From: Rhodovulum adriaticum
GTDB taxonomy: Bacteria; Pseudomonadota; Alphaproteobacteria; Rhodobacterales; Rhodobacteraceae
Direction of reading: 5' to 3'
Assembly (NCBI RefSeq): GCF_004345735.1
Contig: NZ_SLXL01000010.1
Coordinates: 50,388 to 114,387 of the forward strand
DNA length: 64,000 nt
The notes under the pieces were generated by a model. The model saw only the letters and a program-made list of their open reading frames with translations, did no database searches and was not told the DNA's origin. The position numbers were made by a program, and so were the translations under genes. Below are positions 1 to 9,246 of this stretch, one piece after another. The first letter of the stretch is position 1. Each line of letters opens with the position of its first letter.

Positions 1-2
1 TG

Positions 3-557
3 GGCGACAACCTGACCCGCCTGCTGACCACCGAACGCGTCGCGCTGCAACGCCTGGGCGACCGTCGCCTGGCGCGGCTGGCCGCGGCGCCGCGCCCCTT
101 CGATGCGCCGACCTATTCCACCGCCTGGTTGGATGCGCGCCCCGCGGCCAAGGGCGGCAAGCAATGGGAATGCCTGACCGAGGCGCTGTATTTCGAGGCC
201 CGCGGCGAAAGCGTGCAGGGCCAGTTCGCCGTGGCCGAGGTGATCCTGAACCGCGTGTCCTCGCCCGACTATCCCGATACGGTCTGTGGCGTGGTCAACC
301 AGGGAACGGGCAAGCGCCATCAATGCCAGTTTTCCTATAACTGCGACGGCAAGGCCGAGGTCATCCGCGAAAAGGCCACGTATGTGCGCCTGGGCAAGAT
401 CGCGCGCTTCATGCTGGATGGGGCGCCGCGCCGCCTGACCGGCGGGGCCACCCACTATCACACCATCGCCGTGAATCCCCGCTGGGCCAGCCGTCTGCCG
501 CGCACGGCGACCATCGGTGTGCATCATTTCTATCGCCAGGCCAGCCGCGCGCGCTGA
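3..557 (+). CDS. cell wall hydrolase (SleB/Hydrolase_2 family), 5'-truncated
   Basis: The reading frame is open from the first complete codon of the window, so the N-terminus lies outside and the apparent TTG start at 129 is probably internal. The visible part carries the Hydrolase_2 signature: EALYFEARGES, then GQFAVAEVILNRV, then a Cys-containing stretch with VCGVV and CQFSYNCDG. Family members (SleB/CwlJ relatives) cleave the glycan strands of peptidoglycan, and alphaproteobacterial versions are usually exported, but the signal peptide cannot be seen here. The early Glu in EALYFEARGE is the likely catalytic acid by analogy. The gene ends 99 bases before folB and is probably a separate unit. 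Confidence 0.85.
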   Translation, partial: GDNLTRLLTTERVALQRLGDRRLARLAAAPRPFDAPTYSTAWLDARPAAKGGKQWECLTEALYFEARGESVQGQFAVAEVILNRVSSPDYPDTVCGVVNQGTGKRHQCQFSYNCDGKAEVIREKATYVRLGKIARFMLDGAPRRLTGGATHYHTIAVNPRWASRLPRTATIGVHHFYRQASRAR

Positions 558-597
558 GCGTTTGCTGTCGCTTGTGGCCGCTGTCCTGCCGCCTGCG

Positions 598-616
598 GCC
601 GGTCAGTGTGACCGGC
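598..616. terminator. hairpin between the hydrolase and folB
   Basis: An 8-bp stem (GCCGGTCA/TGACCGGC) with a 3-nt loop lies 41 bases after the hydrolase stop. It has no T tract on either strand, so it may be a weak or Rho-dependent end. Confidence 0.3.
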
Positions 617-656
617 GCTGCCTATCAAGGGCGGGAACGACCGCCCGGAGATCCCC

Positions 657-1607
657 ATGAGTGACGATATTCGCCTGGCCTTCGCCCACCCGTCGGAACG
701 GGCCGCGACGCTGGCCCCCGCGCGCCCGCTGCGCGACCGCATTTCGCTGCGCGACCACGTGGTCGAGGTCGAGATCGGCGCCTTTCAGCCCGAACGGGGC
801 ACGACACAGCGCGTGCGCTTTAACGTGGTGGTCGAGGTGCGCCCGCATCCCGCGCCGCTGGACGACGATGTGGACCGTGTCCTGTCCTACGACACGATCA
901 CCGAGGCGATCGAGGATGAACTGTCCTCGGAACGGCTGAACCTGCTGGAAACCCTGGCCGAACGCATCGCCGAACGCATCCTTGCCGAACCGCAGGCGAT
1001 GCGTGCCTTCGTCCGGATCGAGAAGCTGGACCGCGGCCCCGGTGCGTTGGGGGTGGAAATCGTGCGCGACCGGGCCGCTGACATGCCCCGCCCGGTTGTA
1101 GCAATCGATCCCCTGGCCGAGGCTGCGCATCATCCGCTGGTCGTATTCCTGTCCAATGCCGCCATCGCCGCGCCGGATCTGTCGGGCTGGCTGGATCGCT
1201 GGCTGGCCGGGCCGCATCCGCTGGTGATCTGTGTGGGGGCGGCCGACACGCCGGCGCCGCAATCGGCGGTGCCGCCGGCGCAACGCCGCATCGATCTGCT
1301 GGCGATAGAGCAGAACGCCTGGGTGCTGGCTGGCCGCGATCCGCGCTGCGTGGTGCGCGGCAGCCGCACCGAAATCGACTGGGCGATGAAACACGGGCAG
1401 GCCACCGTCTGGGCCCCGTCCAAGATCGTGCTGGATGCGGTGGACGGCCCCTCGGCCAGCCCGCGCGACGCGCTGGCGCTGTCGGCATGGTTCGCGCGCG
1501 GGCTGGAGGCCGCCGAGATGCTGGTCGTGGGGGATCAGCCCTTGCCGCGGGTCGATGGGCTGAAGCTTGCTCATTTCACGCCCGTGGGTGTGGACAGCCG
1601 GTCCTGA
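657..1607 (+). CDS. folB: dihydroneopterin aldolase with C-terminal amino-acid-kinase-like extension
   Basis: FolB converts 7,8-dihydroneopterin to 6-hydroxymethyl-dihydropterin plus glycolaldehyde in folate synthesis. Residues about 27-140 are the aldolase fold (DRISLRDHVVEVEIGAF, then SYDTITEAIE, then LLETLAERIAERIL). The family is normally about 120 residues, but this protein has 316. Residues about 145-316 resemble MfnE/UMP-kinase-type amino-acid kinases: LLAIEQNAWVLAG (214-226), ATVWAPSKIVL (249-259), DALALSAWFARGLEA (271-285). The glycine-rich nucleotide loops are eroded (FLSNAA, VGAAD), so a kinase reaction is doubtful. The start has an upstream GGAG. It heads folB-folP-glmM; folP begins 39 bases on. 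Confidence 0.88.
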   Translation: MSDDIRLAFAHPSERAATLAPARPLRDRISLRDHVVEVEIGAFQPERGTTQRVRFNVVVEVRPHPAPLDDDVDRVLSYDTITEAIEDELSSERLNLLETLAERIAERILAEPQAMRAFVRIEKLDRGPGALGVEIVRDRAADMPRPVVAIDPLAEAAHHPLVVFLSNAAIAAPDLSGWLDRWLAGPHPLVICVGAADTPAPQSAVPPAQRRIDLLAIEQNAWVLAGRDPRCVVRGSRTEIDWAMKHGQATVWAPSKIVLDAVDGPSASPRDALALSAWFARGLEAAEMLVVGDQPLPRVDGLKLAHFTPVGVDSRS

Positions 1608-1646
1608 GCCCTTGCCAATACCAAGAATTCCGGTCAAGCAACCCCC

Positions 1647-2663
1647 ATGCGTCGTTACTTCCGTCCGATTGTTCAGAACGATCCCGCCCGCCCCTCCGAT
1701 GCCCTGCCGATTGCCGGTGGCTGGGCCTGGTTCACCCGGGCCGAGGAGCTGAGCCGGGACGGGCCGCCGCGTATCATTCCCGCACATTCCATCCCGTTCG
1801 AGGAGCGCGCCGCGCTGACCGCGCCGCGTCCGGCGGTGGCGGGGCTGACCATGGACCGCCCGCGGATCATGGGCATCCTGAACGTCACGCCCGACAGCTT
1901 TTCCGACGGGGGCCGGTTCGACCGGCCCGAGGCGGCGCTGGCCCAGGGGCGTGCCCTGGCGGTGGCCTCTGACATCCTTGATATCGGGGGGGAATCCACC
2001 CGGCCCGGCGCGGCCGAGGTGCCGCTGACCGATGAAATCGCCCGCACCGCCCCGGTGATCGAGGCGTTGCGCGCCGCCGGTCTGACCTGTCCGATCTCCA
2101 TCGACACACGCAAGGCCCCCGTGGCCGAGGCGGCGCTGGCCGCTGGGGCGGGGCTGGTCAACGATGTGTCGGGGTTCGATTTCGATCCGGCGCTTGCGGG
2201 GCTGGTCGCCCGGGCGGGGGTGCCGGTCTGCGTGATGCATGCGCAGGGGACGCCGGAAACGATGCAGGCCGATCCGCGTTACGACAACGTGCTGCTGGAC
2301 ATTTACGACGCCCTGGCCGAGCGGATCGCGCGGGCACAGGCCGCCGGCATCCCGCGTTCGCATATCGTGGTCGATCCCGGCATCGGGTTTGGCAAGACGG
2401 TGGGCCATAATCTGGCCCTTCTGCGCGGCCTCAGCCTGTTTCACGGATTGGGGTGCCCGATTTTGCTGGGCGCGTCGCGCAAGAGTTTTATTGGAATGGT
2501 ATCCGGCGAGGAAGATGCCGCGCGCCGCGCGCCCGGCTCTATCGCGGTGGCGTTGGCGGCGATGGCGCAGGGCGTGCAGATCCTGCGCGTGCACGACGCG
2601 GCCGAAACCCGGCAGGCCTTGCGCGTCGATCTTGCATTGAAGGGAGTAGATAGCCATGGCTAG
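1647..2663 (+). CDS. folP: dihydropteroate synthase
   Basis: FolP condenses 6-hydroxymethyl-dihydropterin diphosphate with p-aminobenzoate and is the sulfonamide target. [14 protein letters not shown] (residues 76-89) and [11 protein letters not shown] (112-122) are the two pterin/pyrophosphate-loop signatures; [18 protein letters not shown] and [11 protein letters not shown] follow in the usual order. The 338-residue length exceeds the classical 280 because of an N-terminal segment of about 65 residues before the TIM barrel; I kept this start because the segment is continuous and well formed, though an internal ATG at 1851 would still give a complete barrel. The last 8 bases overlap glmM, which suggests translational coupling. 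Confidence 0.95.
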   Translation: MRRYFRPIVQNDPARPSDALPIAGGWAWFTRAEELSRDGPPRIIPAHSIPFEERAALTAPRPAVAGLTMDRPRIMGILNVTPDSFSDGGRFDRPEAALAQGRALAVASDILDIGGESTRPGAAEVPLTDEIARTAPVIEALRAAGLTCPISIDTRKAPVAEAALAAGAGLVNDVSGFDFDPALAGLVARAGVPVCVMHAQGTPETMQADPRYDNVLLDIYDALAERIARAQAAGIPRSHIVVDPGIGFGKTVGHNLALLRGLSLFHGLGCPILLGASRKSFIGMVSGEEDAARRAPGSIAVALAAMAQGVQILRVHDAAETRQALRVDLALKGVDSHG

Positions 2664-4008
2664 GAAGATTTTCGGAACCGACGGCGTGCGCGGGCAGGCC
2701 AACAGCTTTCCGATGACGGCCGAACTGGCGCTGCGCCTTGGCGCGGCGGCGGGGCGCTATTTCCGCCGCGACGGGTCCACAGGGCACCGGGTGGTGATCG
2801 GCAAGGATACCCGGCGCTCGGGCTACATGCTGGAAAACGCGTTGACGGCCGGGCTGACCTCGACCGGGATGAATGTGCTGCTGCTGGGGCCGGTGCCGAC
2901 GCCGGCGGTGGGGTTTCTGACCCGCTCGATGCGGGCGGATGTGGGGATCATGATCTCGGCCAGCCATAACCCGCATCACGACAACGGGATCAAGTTTTTC
3001 GGCCCCGAGGGGTTCAAGCTGAGCGACGAGGCCGAGGCCGAGATCGAGGCGATCCTGGAAGGTGAGATCCGCTTGTCGCATCCGGACAATATCGGCCGGG
3101 CGCGTCGGATCGACGACGGGCTGTGGCGGTACGGCGAATACGCCAAGACGACCTTTCCTGCCGGGCGCCGACTGGACGGGCTGAAGGTGGTCCTGGATTG
3201 CGCCAATGGCGCGGCCTACCGCGTTGCCCCCGAGGTGTTGTGGGAACTGGGGGCCGAGGTGATCCCGCTGGGGGTCAGCCCCAACGGCGACAATATCAAT
3301 GACGGGTGCGGATCGACCCGGCCGCAGGCCGCCGCCGAGGCCGTGCGCGCCCATGGCGCCGATGTGGCGATCGCGCTGGACGGGGATGCGGACCGCGCGA
3401 TCCTGATCGACGAAACTGGCACCGTGGCCGACGGCGACCAGATCATGGCGCTGTTCGCCGAACGCTGGGCCGCCGAGGGGCGGTTGCGCGACGGGACGTT
3501 GGTGGCGACGGTGATGTCCAACCTGGGGCTGGAACGGCACCTGCAGGCGCAGGGCCTGCGGCTGGAACGTACCGGCGTGGGCGACCGTTATGTGGTTGAG
3601 GCGATGCGCGCGGGCGGGTGGAACCTGGGCGGCGAACAGTCCGGCCATATCGTGATGACCGATTACGCCACAACTGGCGACGGCATGCTGGCCGGGCTGC
3701 AATTCCTGGCGGCCATGGTCGAAACCGGGCAACCGGCCTCGGCCCTGGCGCGGCGGTTCGAACGGGTGCCGCAACTGCTGAAGAACGTGCGCTACGGGCC
3801 TGGCAGCACCCCCTTGGAAACCGGGCCGGTCCAGCAGGCGATTGCCGCCGCCGAGGCCCGTCTGGCCGGGCAGGGGCGCCTGTTGATCCGCAAATCCGGG
3901 ACAGAGCCGGTGATCCGCGTGATGGCCGAATGCGAGGACGACGCGCTGCTGGTCGAGGTGGTGGACAGCATCGTGGCAGCGGTTGAGGGTGTCAGCCACG
4001 CGGCGTGA
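2656..4008 (+). CDS. glmM: phosphoglucosamine mutase
   Basis: GlmM interconverts glucosamine-6-P and glucosamine-1-P on the route to UDP-GlcNAc for peptidoglycan and lipopolysaccharide. It begins with [13 protein letters not shown]. The active-site phosphoserine is Ser103 in [12 protein letters not shown], the metal loop is DGDADRAIL (about 240-248), and the phosphate-binding loop near the C-terminus is [14 protein letters not shown]. The 450 residues match the family. It starts inside folP. The same folP-glmM neighbourhood is known in many proteobacteria. Confidence 0.96.
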   Translation: MARKIFGTDGVRGQANSFPMTAELALRLGAAAGRYFRRDGSTGHRVVIGKDTRRSGYMLENALTAGLTSTGMNVLLLGPVPTPAVGFLTRSMRADVGIMISASHNPHHDNGIKFFGPEGFKLSDEAEAEIEAILEGEIRLSHPDNIGRARRIDDGLWRYGEYAKTTFPAGRRLDGLKVVLDCANGAAYRVAPEVLWELGAEVIPLGVSPNGDNINDGCGSTRPQAAAEAVRAHGADVAIALDGDADRAILIDETGTVADGDQIMALFAERWAAEGRLRDGTLVATVMSNLGLERHLQAQGLRLERTGVGDRYVVEAMRAGGWNLGGEQSGHIVMTDYATTGDGMLAGLQFLAAMVETGQPASALARRFERVPQLLKNVRYGPGSTPLETGPVQQAIAAAEARLAGQGRLLIRKSGTEPVIRVMAECEDDALLVEVVDSIVAAVEGVSHAA

Positions 4009-4110
4009 TTGCGTGTTTCGTGCTGTTTTCAGGTAAGGGTTGGCGTCTAATGCGCCGATTTCGGATGTGGTGTTTTCGCGAGTGGTTCGATTTCTGCAAC
4101 TCGCGCCGCG

Positions 4111-5025
4111 TCACCCCAACCGGAACAGCCGCCGCAGCGCGCCCCATTGGCTCAGCGCGACGCCTGCCAGGATCAGGGCCAGCGCGGCCAACAGGGCGGG
4201 CGGCAACGGCTCGCCCAGCAGGACGGCGCCAAAGATCACCGACCAGACCGGCACTTGGTAATTCGTCAGGCTCATAAAGGTGGGACCGGCGCTGCGGATC
4301 ACCAGGATGCGCAGGAAGTTCGCCCCCGCCGTGGGCAGCAGCCCCAGAATTGCCAGCGCGGCCAGCGTCTGCGTGTCGGGCAGGGGCGGCGGCCCCTCCA
4401 CCGCCCAGGCCACCGGCACCACCACCGCCGTTCCGATGAACAGCAGCACCGCCGCCAGCGCGACCGGATCCACCGGCGGCAGGCGGCGCGTCAGGATCGA
4501 GCCCGCAGCATAGCACGCCGCCGCCGCCAGGCAGGCAAGACGGCCAAAGACCTCTAGCCGGGCGCCCGTACTTTCAAAGGCCTGCCCGCCGATCAGCACC
4601 ACCACACCCACGAATCCGATGGCAAAGCCCAGGGTGCGCCGCAGGCTCATCCGCTCGCCGGGGACGAAAAAATGCGCCAGCGGCAGGACCATCAACGCCA
4701 CCGCCGCCATGGATACGCCGGCAAACCCGCTGGTGACATGCTGCTGCCCCCAGCTGAGCAGCATGAAGGGCACCGCAGAACTGAGCGCGCCGATGGCCAG
4801 GATCGACGGCCAGGCCCGCGCCGCCCCAGTGTAAAGCCGCCCGCCACGGATTGCCCAGATCGCCCCGGTCAGCGCCGCGGCAAAGCCGATGCGCCCGGCG
4901 GCCAGCCAGAAGGGCGTGATACCGCGCAGCGCAATCTCGATCACCATGAAGGTGGCGCCCCAGACCAGGCCCAGCGTGGCGACCATGGCCCAGTCGGCGG
5001 GGCGGATATCGGGGGGGCTTTGCAT
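4111..5025 (-). CDS. EamA/DMT-family transporter
   Basis: A 304-residue hydrophobic protein with two repeated halves of about five membrane helices each, as in EamA (10-TMS drug/metabolite) exporters. Typical features are the entry motif LVWGATFMVIEIAL near residue 19, PFMLLSWGQQHVTSGFAG, and in the second half SLTNYQVPVWSVIFGAVLLGEPLPP. The substrate cannot be told from sequence. It converges with glmM across about 100 bases in which I see no strong hairpin, and it lies downstream of the ilvC terminator, so it probably has its own promoter. Confidence 0.85.
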   Translation of the reverse strand: MQSPPDIRPADWAMVATLGLVWGATFMVIEIALRGITPFWLAAGRIGFAAALTGAIWAIRGGRLYTGAARAWPSILAIGALSSAVPFMLLSWGQQHVTSGFAGVSMAAVALMVLPLAHFFVPGERMSLRRTLGFAIGFVGVVVLIGGQAFESTGARLEVFGRLACLAAAACYAAGSILTRRLPPVDPVALAAVLLFIGTAVVVPVAWAVEGPPPLPDTQTLAALAILGLLPTAGANFLRILVIRSAGPTFMSLTNYQVPVWSVIFGAVLLGEPLPPALLAALALILAGVALSQWGALRRLFRLG

Positions 5026-5045
5026 CGGGGACTCGTCGATAGGGA

Positions 5046-5080
5046 TGAAACGAAATGACCCCGGCGCCGGGCCGGGGTCA
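5046..5080 (-). terminator. ilvC transcription terminator
   Basis: On the minus strand a perfect 10-bp stem TGACCCCGGC/GCCGGGGTCA (5056-5080, 5-nt loop) is followed by TTTCGTTTC, 28 bases after the ilvC stop codon. Confidence 0.75.
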
Positions 5081-5107
5081 ATCCGAAACGTGATGGAAAA
5101 GAGAGGC

Positions 5108-6133
<1,026 letters not shown>

Positions 6134-6231
6134 TTATCCCTCGTCGCAGCGTTTCCGGCGCCTGCCGGACCATATCCTGCGCTCCATAGCGGGTTTGGGC
6201 AACAAAGTGCAATGGCAAGCTGGCGTGCGGG

Positions 6232-7440
6232 TTACGCAGACAACCGAACCCCCATGCCCGCACGCATCAGCGTCTTGCGCACCGGCGGCAAGCCATAAAG
6301 CCCGGCAATGCCCGCCGCGCGCAGATCGCGCGCGATCCGCTCGCCCCGCATCGAGGTGCGATTCAGGATGTCGATGCCTGCGACACGCGCGGCGACCTCG
6401 GGGTGGCGGCGGCGGTGATACAGGTCCAGCATGCGGTCATTGCCGATATCGGCGGGGGCGGCGCGGGACAGTTCCAGCAGGACGCGGATGTCGGCCAGGC
6501 TCATGTTCAGGCCCTGCGCGCCGATGGGCGGGACCACATGGGCGGCCTCGGCGATCAGGGCGGTGCGTTCGGCCCACATGCGATGTGCGATCTGGCTGAT
6601 GATGGGCCAGACGGTGCGGCGGGTTTCCAGTTTGAGCGGACCGTAAAGCGCGCCGGAACGCGCCGTCATCTCGGCGTTGAAATCGGCCTCTGGCAGGGCG
6701 GCCAGGCGCAGCACCTCTGGCCCGCGTTCCATCCAGACGATGGCAGAGCAGGGCCGGCCATCACGGTCGGGCAGGGGGACCAGCGTGAACGGCCCGCCCG
6801 AGCGGTGGATTTCGGTGGACACGTTGTTATGCGGTTCGGGATGGGTGACGGCAAAGGCCAGCGCCTTTTGTCCGTAGCGGATGGTCTTGGCGCCGATGTC
6901 CACGGCCTCGCGCACGGGGGAGTTGCGGCCGTCTGCGGCGATCAGCAGCTTGGCGCGCACGCGGGTTCCATCGGACAGGGTCACGCGGGCCTCGACATCG
7001 CGGGTCAGAACGCTGGCGGTGCCCGTGCCGGGGCGGAAGGTGACGTTGGGCAGCTCTTTCAGCCGGGCCAGGATTTCCCGGCGCAGCAGCCAGTTGGGCA
7101 GGTTCCAGCCAAAGGGCAGGTCGGACACGTCGCGCGCGTTGAAATCGCGGGTCACGCGGGGGGCGGGTGTCTTGCCGCCCGCATCCACGATGCGCATCAC
7201 CTGCAGGTCCGTGGCAAAGGGGGCAAGCCGGTCCCATAGGCCCGCGTCCTTCAGCACCTTCAGTGAGGGTTGTAGGAAGGCGGTGGTGCGCAGGTCCGCG
7301 CCATCTGCGGTTTCCTCGGTCACCGGTGGGGCGGGGTCCACGCACAGAACGGAAAACCCGGCCGAACCAAAAGCCGCGGCCGCGGTGAGTCCGGCGACAC
7401 CGCCGCCGGAAATCAGGATGTCGGTGGAATGATCGGTCAT
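6232..7440 (-). CDS. UbiH/UbiF-family FAD-dependent hydroxylase
   Basis: This flavoprotein monooxygenase family hydroxylates the ubiquinone ring. The FAD-binding GxGxxG lies at residues 9-25 (ILISGGGVAGLTAAAAFG). The second motif is LLIAADGRNSPVREA (about 168-182), and the third is the GAQGLNMSLADIRVL segment near 308-322 that contacts FAD ribitol and marks the Ubi subgroup. The 402 residues are typical. Which ring position it modifies (C5, C6, C1, or several as in alphaproteobacterial UbiL/UbiM) cannot be settled here. It is followed 58 bases on by an unrelated small membrane gene on the same strand. Confidence 0.88.
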   Translation of the reverse strand: MTDHSTDILISGGGVAGLTAAAAFGSAGFSVLCVDPAPPVTEETADGADLRTTAFLQPSLKVLKDAGLWDRLAPFATDLQVMRIVDAGGKTPAPRVTRDFNARDVSDLPFGWNLPNWLLRREILARLKELPNVTFRPGTGTASVLTRDVEARVTLSDGTRVRAKLLIAADGRNSPVREAVDIGAKTIRYGQKALAFAVTHPEPHNNVSTEIHRSGGPFTLVPLPDRDGRPCSAIVWMERGPEVLRLAALPEADFNAEMTARSGALYGPLKLETRRTVWPIISQIAHRMWAERTALIAEAAHVVPPIGAQGLNMSLADIRVLLELSRAAPADIGNDRMLDLYHRRRHPEVAARVAGIDILNRTSMRGERIARDLRAAGIAGLYGLPPVRKTLMRAGMGVRLSA

Positions 7441-7498
7441 GTGGCGCCTCCTGAACCTCAGATAGCCCCTCCCGGCCCGAGGTCCAAGAGGAACCGGA

Positions 7499-7744
7499 TC
7501 AGCCGCGCGTGATCAGCAGCAGGATGACCATGACAACGGGCACGGCGGCCACCGCGGGCAGGTACAGGCCCAGCACGCCCCACTTGATGACGGCCAGGGC
7601 CCACAGGCACAGCCCGCCGCCGATCAGGTACCAGATGTTGTCCTTGTCGCCGAACATCAGGTCGCGCAGGATCCAGCCAAACACCGGCACCGCCATCAGG
7701 ATGCGCATCGCGCGGGACGGTTGTTCGATTGTATTCGAATGCAT
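7499..7744 (-). CDS. small hydrophobic membrane protein
   Basis: An 81-residue protein starting MHSNTIEQPSRAM. The frame stays open well upstream, but GGGAG in front of this ATG decides the start. It has two or three predicted membrane helices (ILMAVPVFGWILRDLM, YLIGGGLCLWALAVIKWGV, LPAVAAVPVVMVILLLI) and no catalytic motif. I do not recognise a named family. It sits between the hydroxylase and a HAD hydrolase on the same strand. Confidence 0.7.
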   Translation of the reverse strand: MHSNTIEQPSRAMRILMAVPVFGWILRDLMFGDKDNIWYLIGGGLCLWALAVIKWGVLGLYLPAVAAVPVVMVILLLITRG

Positions 7745-7773
7745 GCATATCTCCCTTTTGCCGGGCCATATCA

Positions 7774-7820
7774 CCACATGCGGCAATTCGCAGAATGCGA
7801 CAAAACGCCGCACCATGTGG
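7774..7820. repeat. imperfect inverted repeat upstream of the small membrane gene
   Basis: CCACATGCGGC (7774-7784) and GCCGCACCATGTGG (7807-7820) pair with a 3-nt bulge, and a small CGCA/TGCG hairpin lies inside. It falls in the 94-base gap between the HAD gene stop and the next start. It could end the HAD transcript or be an operator. Confidence 0.35.
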
Positions 7821-7838
7821 CGGGGCGACCTGAAACCG

Positions 7839-8486
7839 CTATGCCACCAGCCGCCCCAGGAAGCCCGGCAGATCGTCGGTGTGATGATGGATGTGGGGCG
7901 CGTCGGCGGGGCTGGGCGCCACATGCACCGTGCGCATCCCCATCGCGTGCGGGGCGGCCAGATTGCGCGGGTCGTCCTCGAACATGGCAGCCTCCAGCGG
8001 CTCGATCCCGCCGCGGGCGAACACCGCCTCAAAGGCCGCGCGCTGCGGCTTGGGGCGGTAATCCGCATCCTCGACCCCGAAGACCCCGTCGAACACCCCG
8101 TCCAGCCCACGGGCCGCCAGCACGCGCTGGGCGTAATCGGCAGATCCGTTGGTATAAACGATCCGCCGGCCCGGTAGCGCGGTGATCCGTGCGCGCAGGT
8201 CGGGGTCCGGGTTCAGGTGATCCAGGGATATGTCGTGCACCTCGTGCAGGTAACGCTCTGGCGCGAGGCCGTGGATCTGCATCAGCCCGGCCAGCGTTGT
8301 GCCATATTCTGCCCAGTAGGCATGGCGCAGGCGATCGGCCTCGGGGCGCGTCACGTTCAACGCCTCCATCACGAAGGCAGTCATGCGCTGCTCGATCTGG
8401 TCGAACAGCCGCGCCTGGGGCGGATACAGCGTGTTGTCCAGGTCGAACACCCAGCCACGCACATGGGAAAAATCGCGTTGCACCAT
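7839..8486 (-). CDS. pyrimidine 5'-nucleotidase, HAD superfamily
   Basis: HAD motif I is FDLDNTLYPP (residues 15-24) with the nucleophile Asp and the general acid two residues on. Motif II is YTNGSADYAQRV, and motif IV is FEDDPRNLAAP. The length (215) and the LDNTLYP variant match the PYR/Sdt1-like pyrimidine 5'-nucleotidase subfamily, which dephosphorylates UMP/CMP-type nucleotides. Substrate range is inferred from the family only. It is divergent from the GntR regulator across a 100-base gap. Confidence 0.85.
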   Translation of the reverse strand: MVQRDFSHVRGWVFDLDNTLYPPQARLFDQIEQRMTAFVMEALNVTRPEADRLRHAYWAEYGTTLAGLMQIHGLAPERYLHEVHDISLDHLNPDPDLRARITALPGRRIVYTNGSADYAQRVLAARGLDGVFDGVFGVEDADYRPKPQRAAFEAVFARGGIEPLEAAMFEDDPRNLAAPHAMGMRTVHVAPSPADAPHIHHHTDDLPGFLGRLVA

Positions 8487-8586
8487 GGGGCTGGCTTAAC
8501 CCGCTGCGGCAAAAGGCTCAATGCCCGGGGCTTGATCTGCTGCGCTGCAGAACCTTAATGTGGACCATCGTATGCAGGAGCCCCCG

Positions 8587-9240
8587 ATGAAAGACACCCG
8601 CGCGACTCAAAAGGACGCCTACGAGATGATCCTCGAGGCGATCGATGTCGGCATTTATGGGCCCGGCGACCGTCTTGTCGAGAGTGAACTGGCCGAACGC
8701 TTCGGCGTGTCGCGGACCCCGATCCGCGAGGCGTTGCAACGGCTGGAAACGCAATCGCTGCTGGCCCGCGACGGGCGCAGCCTGATCGTCGCCTCGCTCA
8801 GCCATGACCAGATGGCCGAACTTTATGTTGTCCGCTCGGAACTGGAGGGGCTGGCGGCGCGTCTGGCCGCGCGCCACGCCACGGCCGAGGAGGTGCGCGT
8901 GTTGCGCAGCATGGTTCGGGACGACGAGGCGCTGCTGGAAGACCCTGCCGCACTGGCCCGTGCCAACCGGCGGTTCCACAAGCAGATCCACCTGGCCTCG
9001 CACAACCGTTATCTGGTGCAGCAGCTGGATCTGGTCTATCGGACGATGGCGCTGATGTCGACGACCTCGCTTGCGCTGGAGGGGCGCGGCTGCGACGCCC
9101 TGGCCGAACATGGGGTGATCGTGGCGGCGATCGAGGCGGGCGATGGCGACGCGGCCTATGAGGCGCTGAAAAGCCATATCTCGATGGCCTTCGAATCGCG
9201 TCTGCGCCACGATGCCGAACAGCTGATGGCCGAGGGCTGA
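8587..9240 (+). CDS. GntR-family regulator, FadR/FCD subfamily
   Basis: The N-terminal winged helix includes YGPGDRLVESELAERFGVSRTPIREALQRLE, and a helical FCD ligand-binding domain fills residues about 80-210 with the metal-site Asp/His pattern (RANRRFHKQIHLASHN, then AEHGVIVAAIEAGD, then LKSHIS). The frame opens earlier at a GTG (8560), but AGGAG at 8576-8580 sits 6 nt before ATG 8587, so I chose that start. The ligand is probably a small organic acid, by family. The neighbours give no clear target operon; autoregulation through the gap shared with the HAD gene is possible. Confidence 0.85.
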   Translation: MKDTRATQKDAYEMILEAIDVGIYGPGDRLVESELAERFGVSRTPIREALQRLETQSLLARDGRSLIVASLSHDQMAELYVVRSELEGLAARLAARHATAEEVRVLRSMVRDDEALLEDPAALARANRRFHKQIHLASHNRYLVQQLDLVYRTMALMSTTSLALEGRGCDALAEHGVIVAAIEAGDGDAAYEALKSHISMAFESRLRHDAEQLMAEG

Positions 9241-9246
9241 GCCGCC

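Noticed and set aside
603..3999. Long minus-strand frames opposite folB, folP and glmM
   Set aside because: Arg/His/Gly-rich shadows without motifs; the plus-strand genes are certain.
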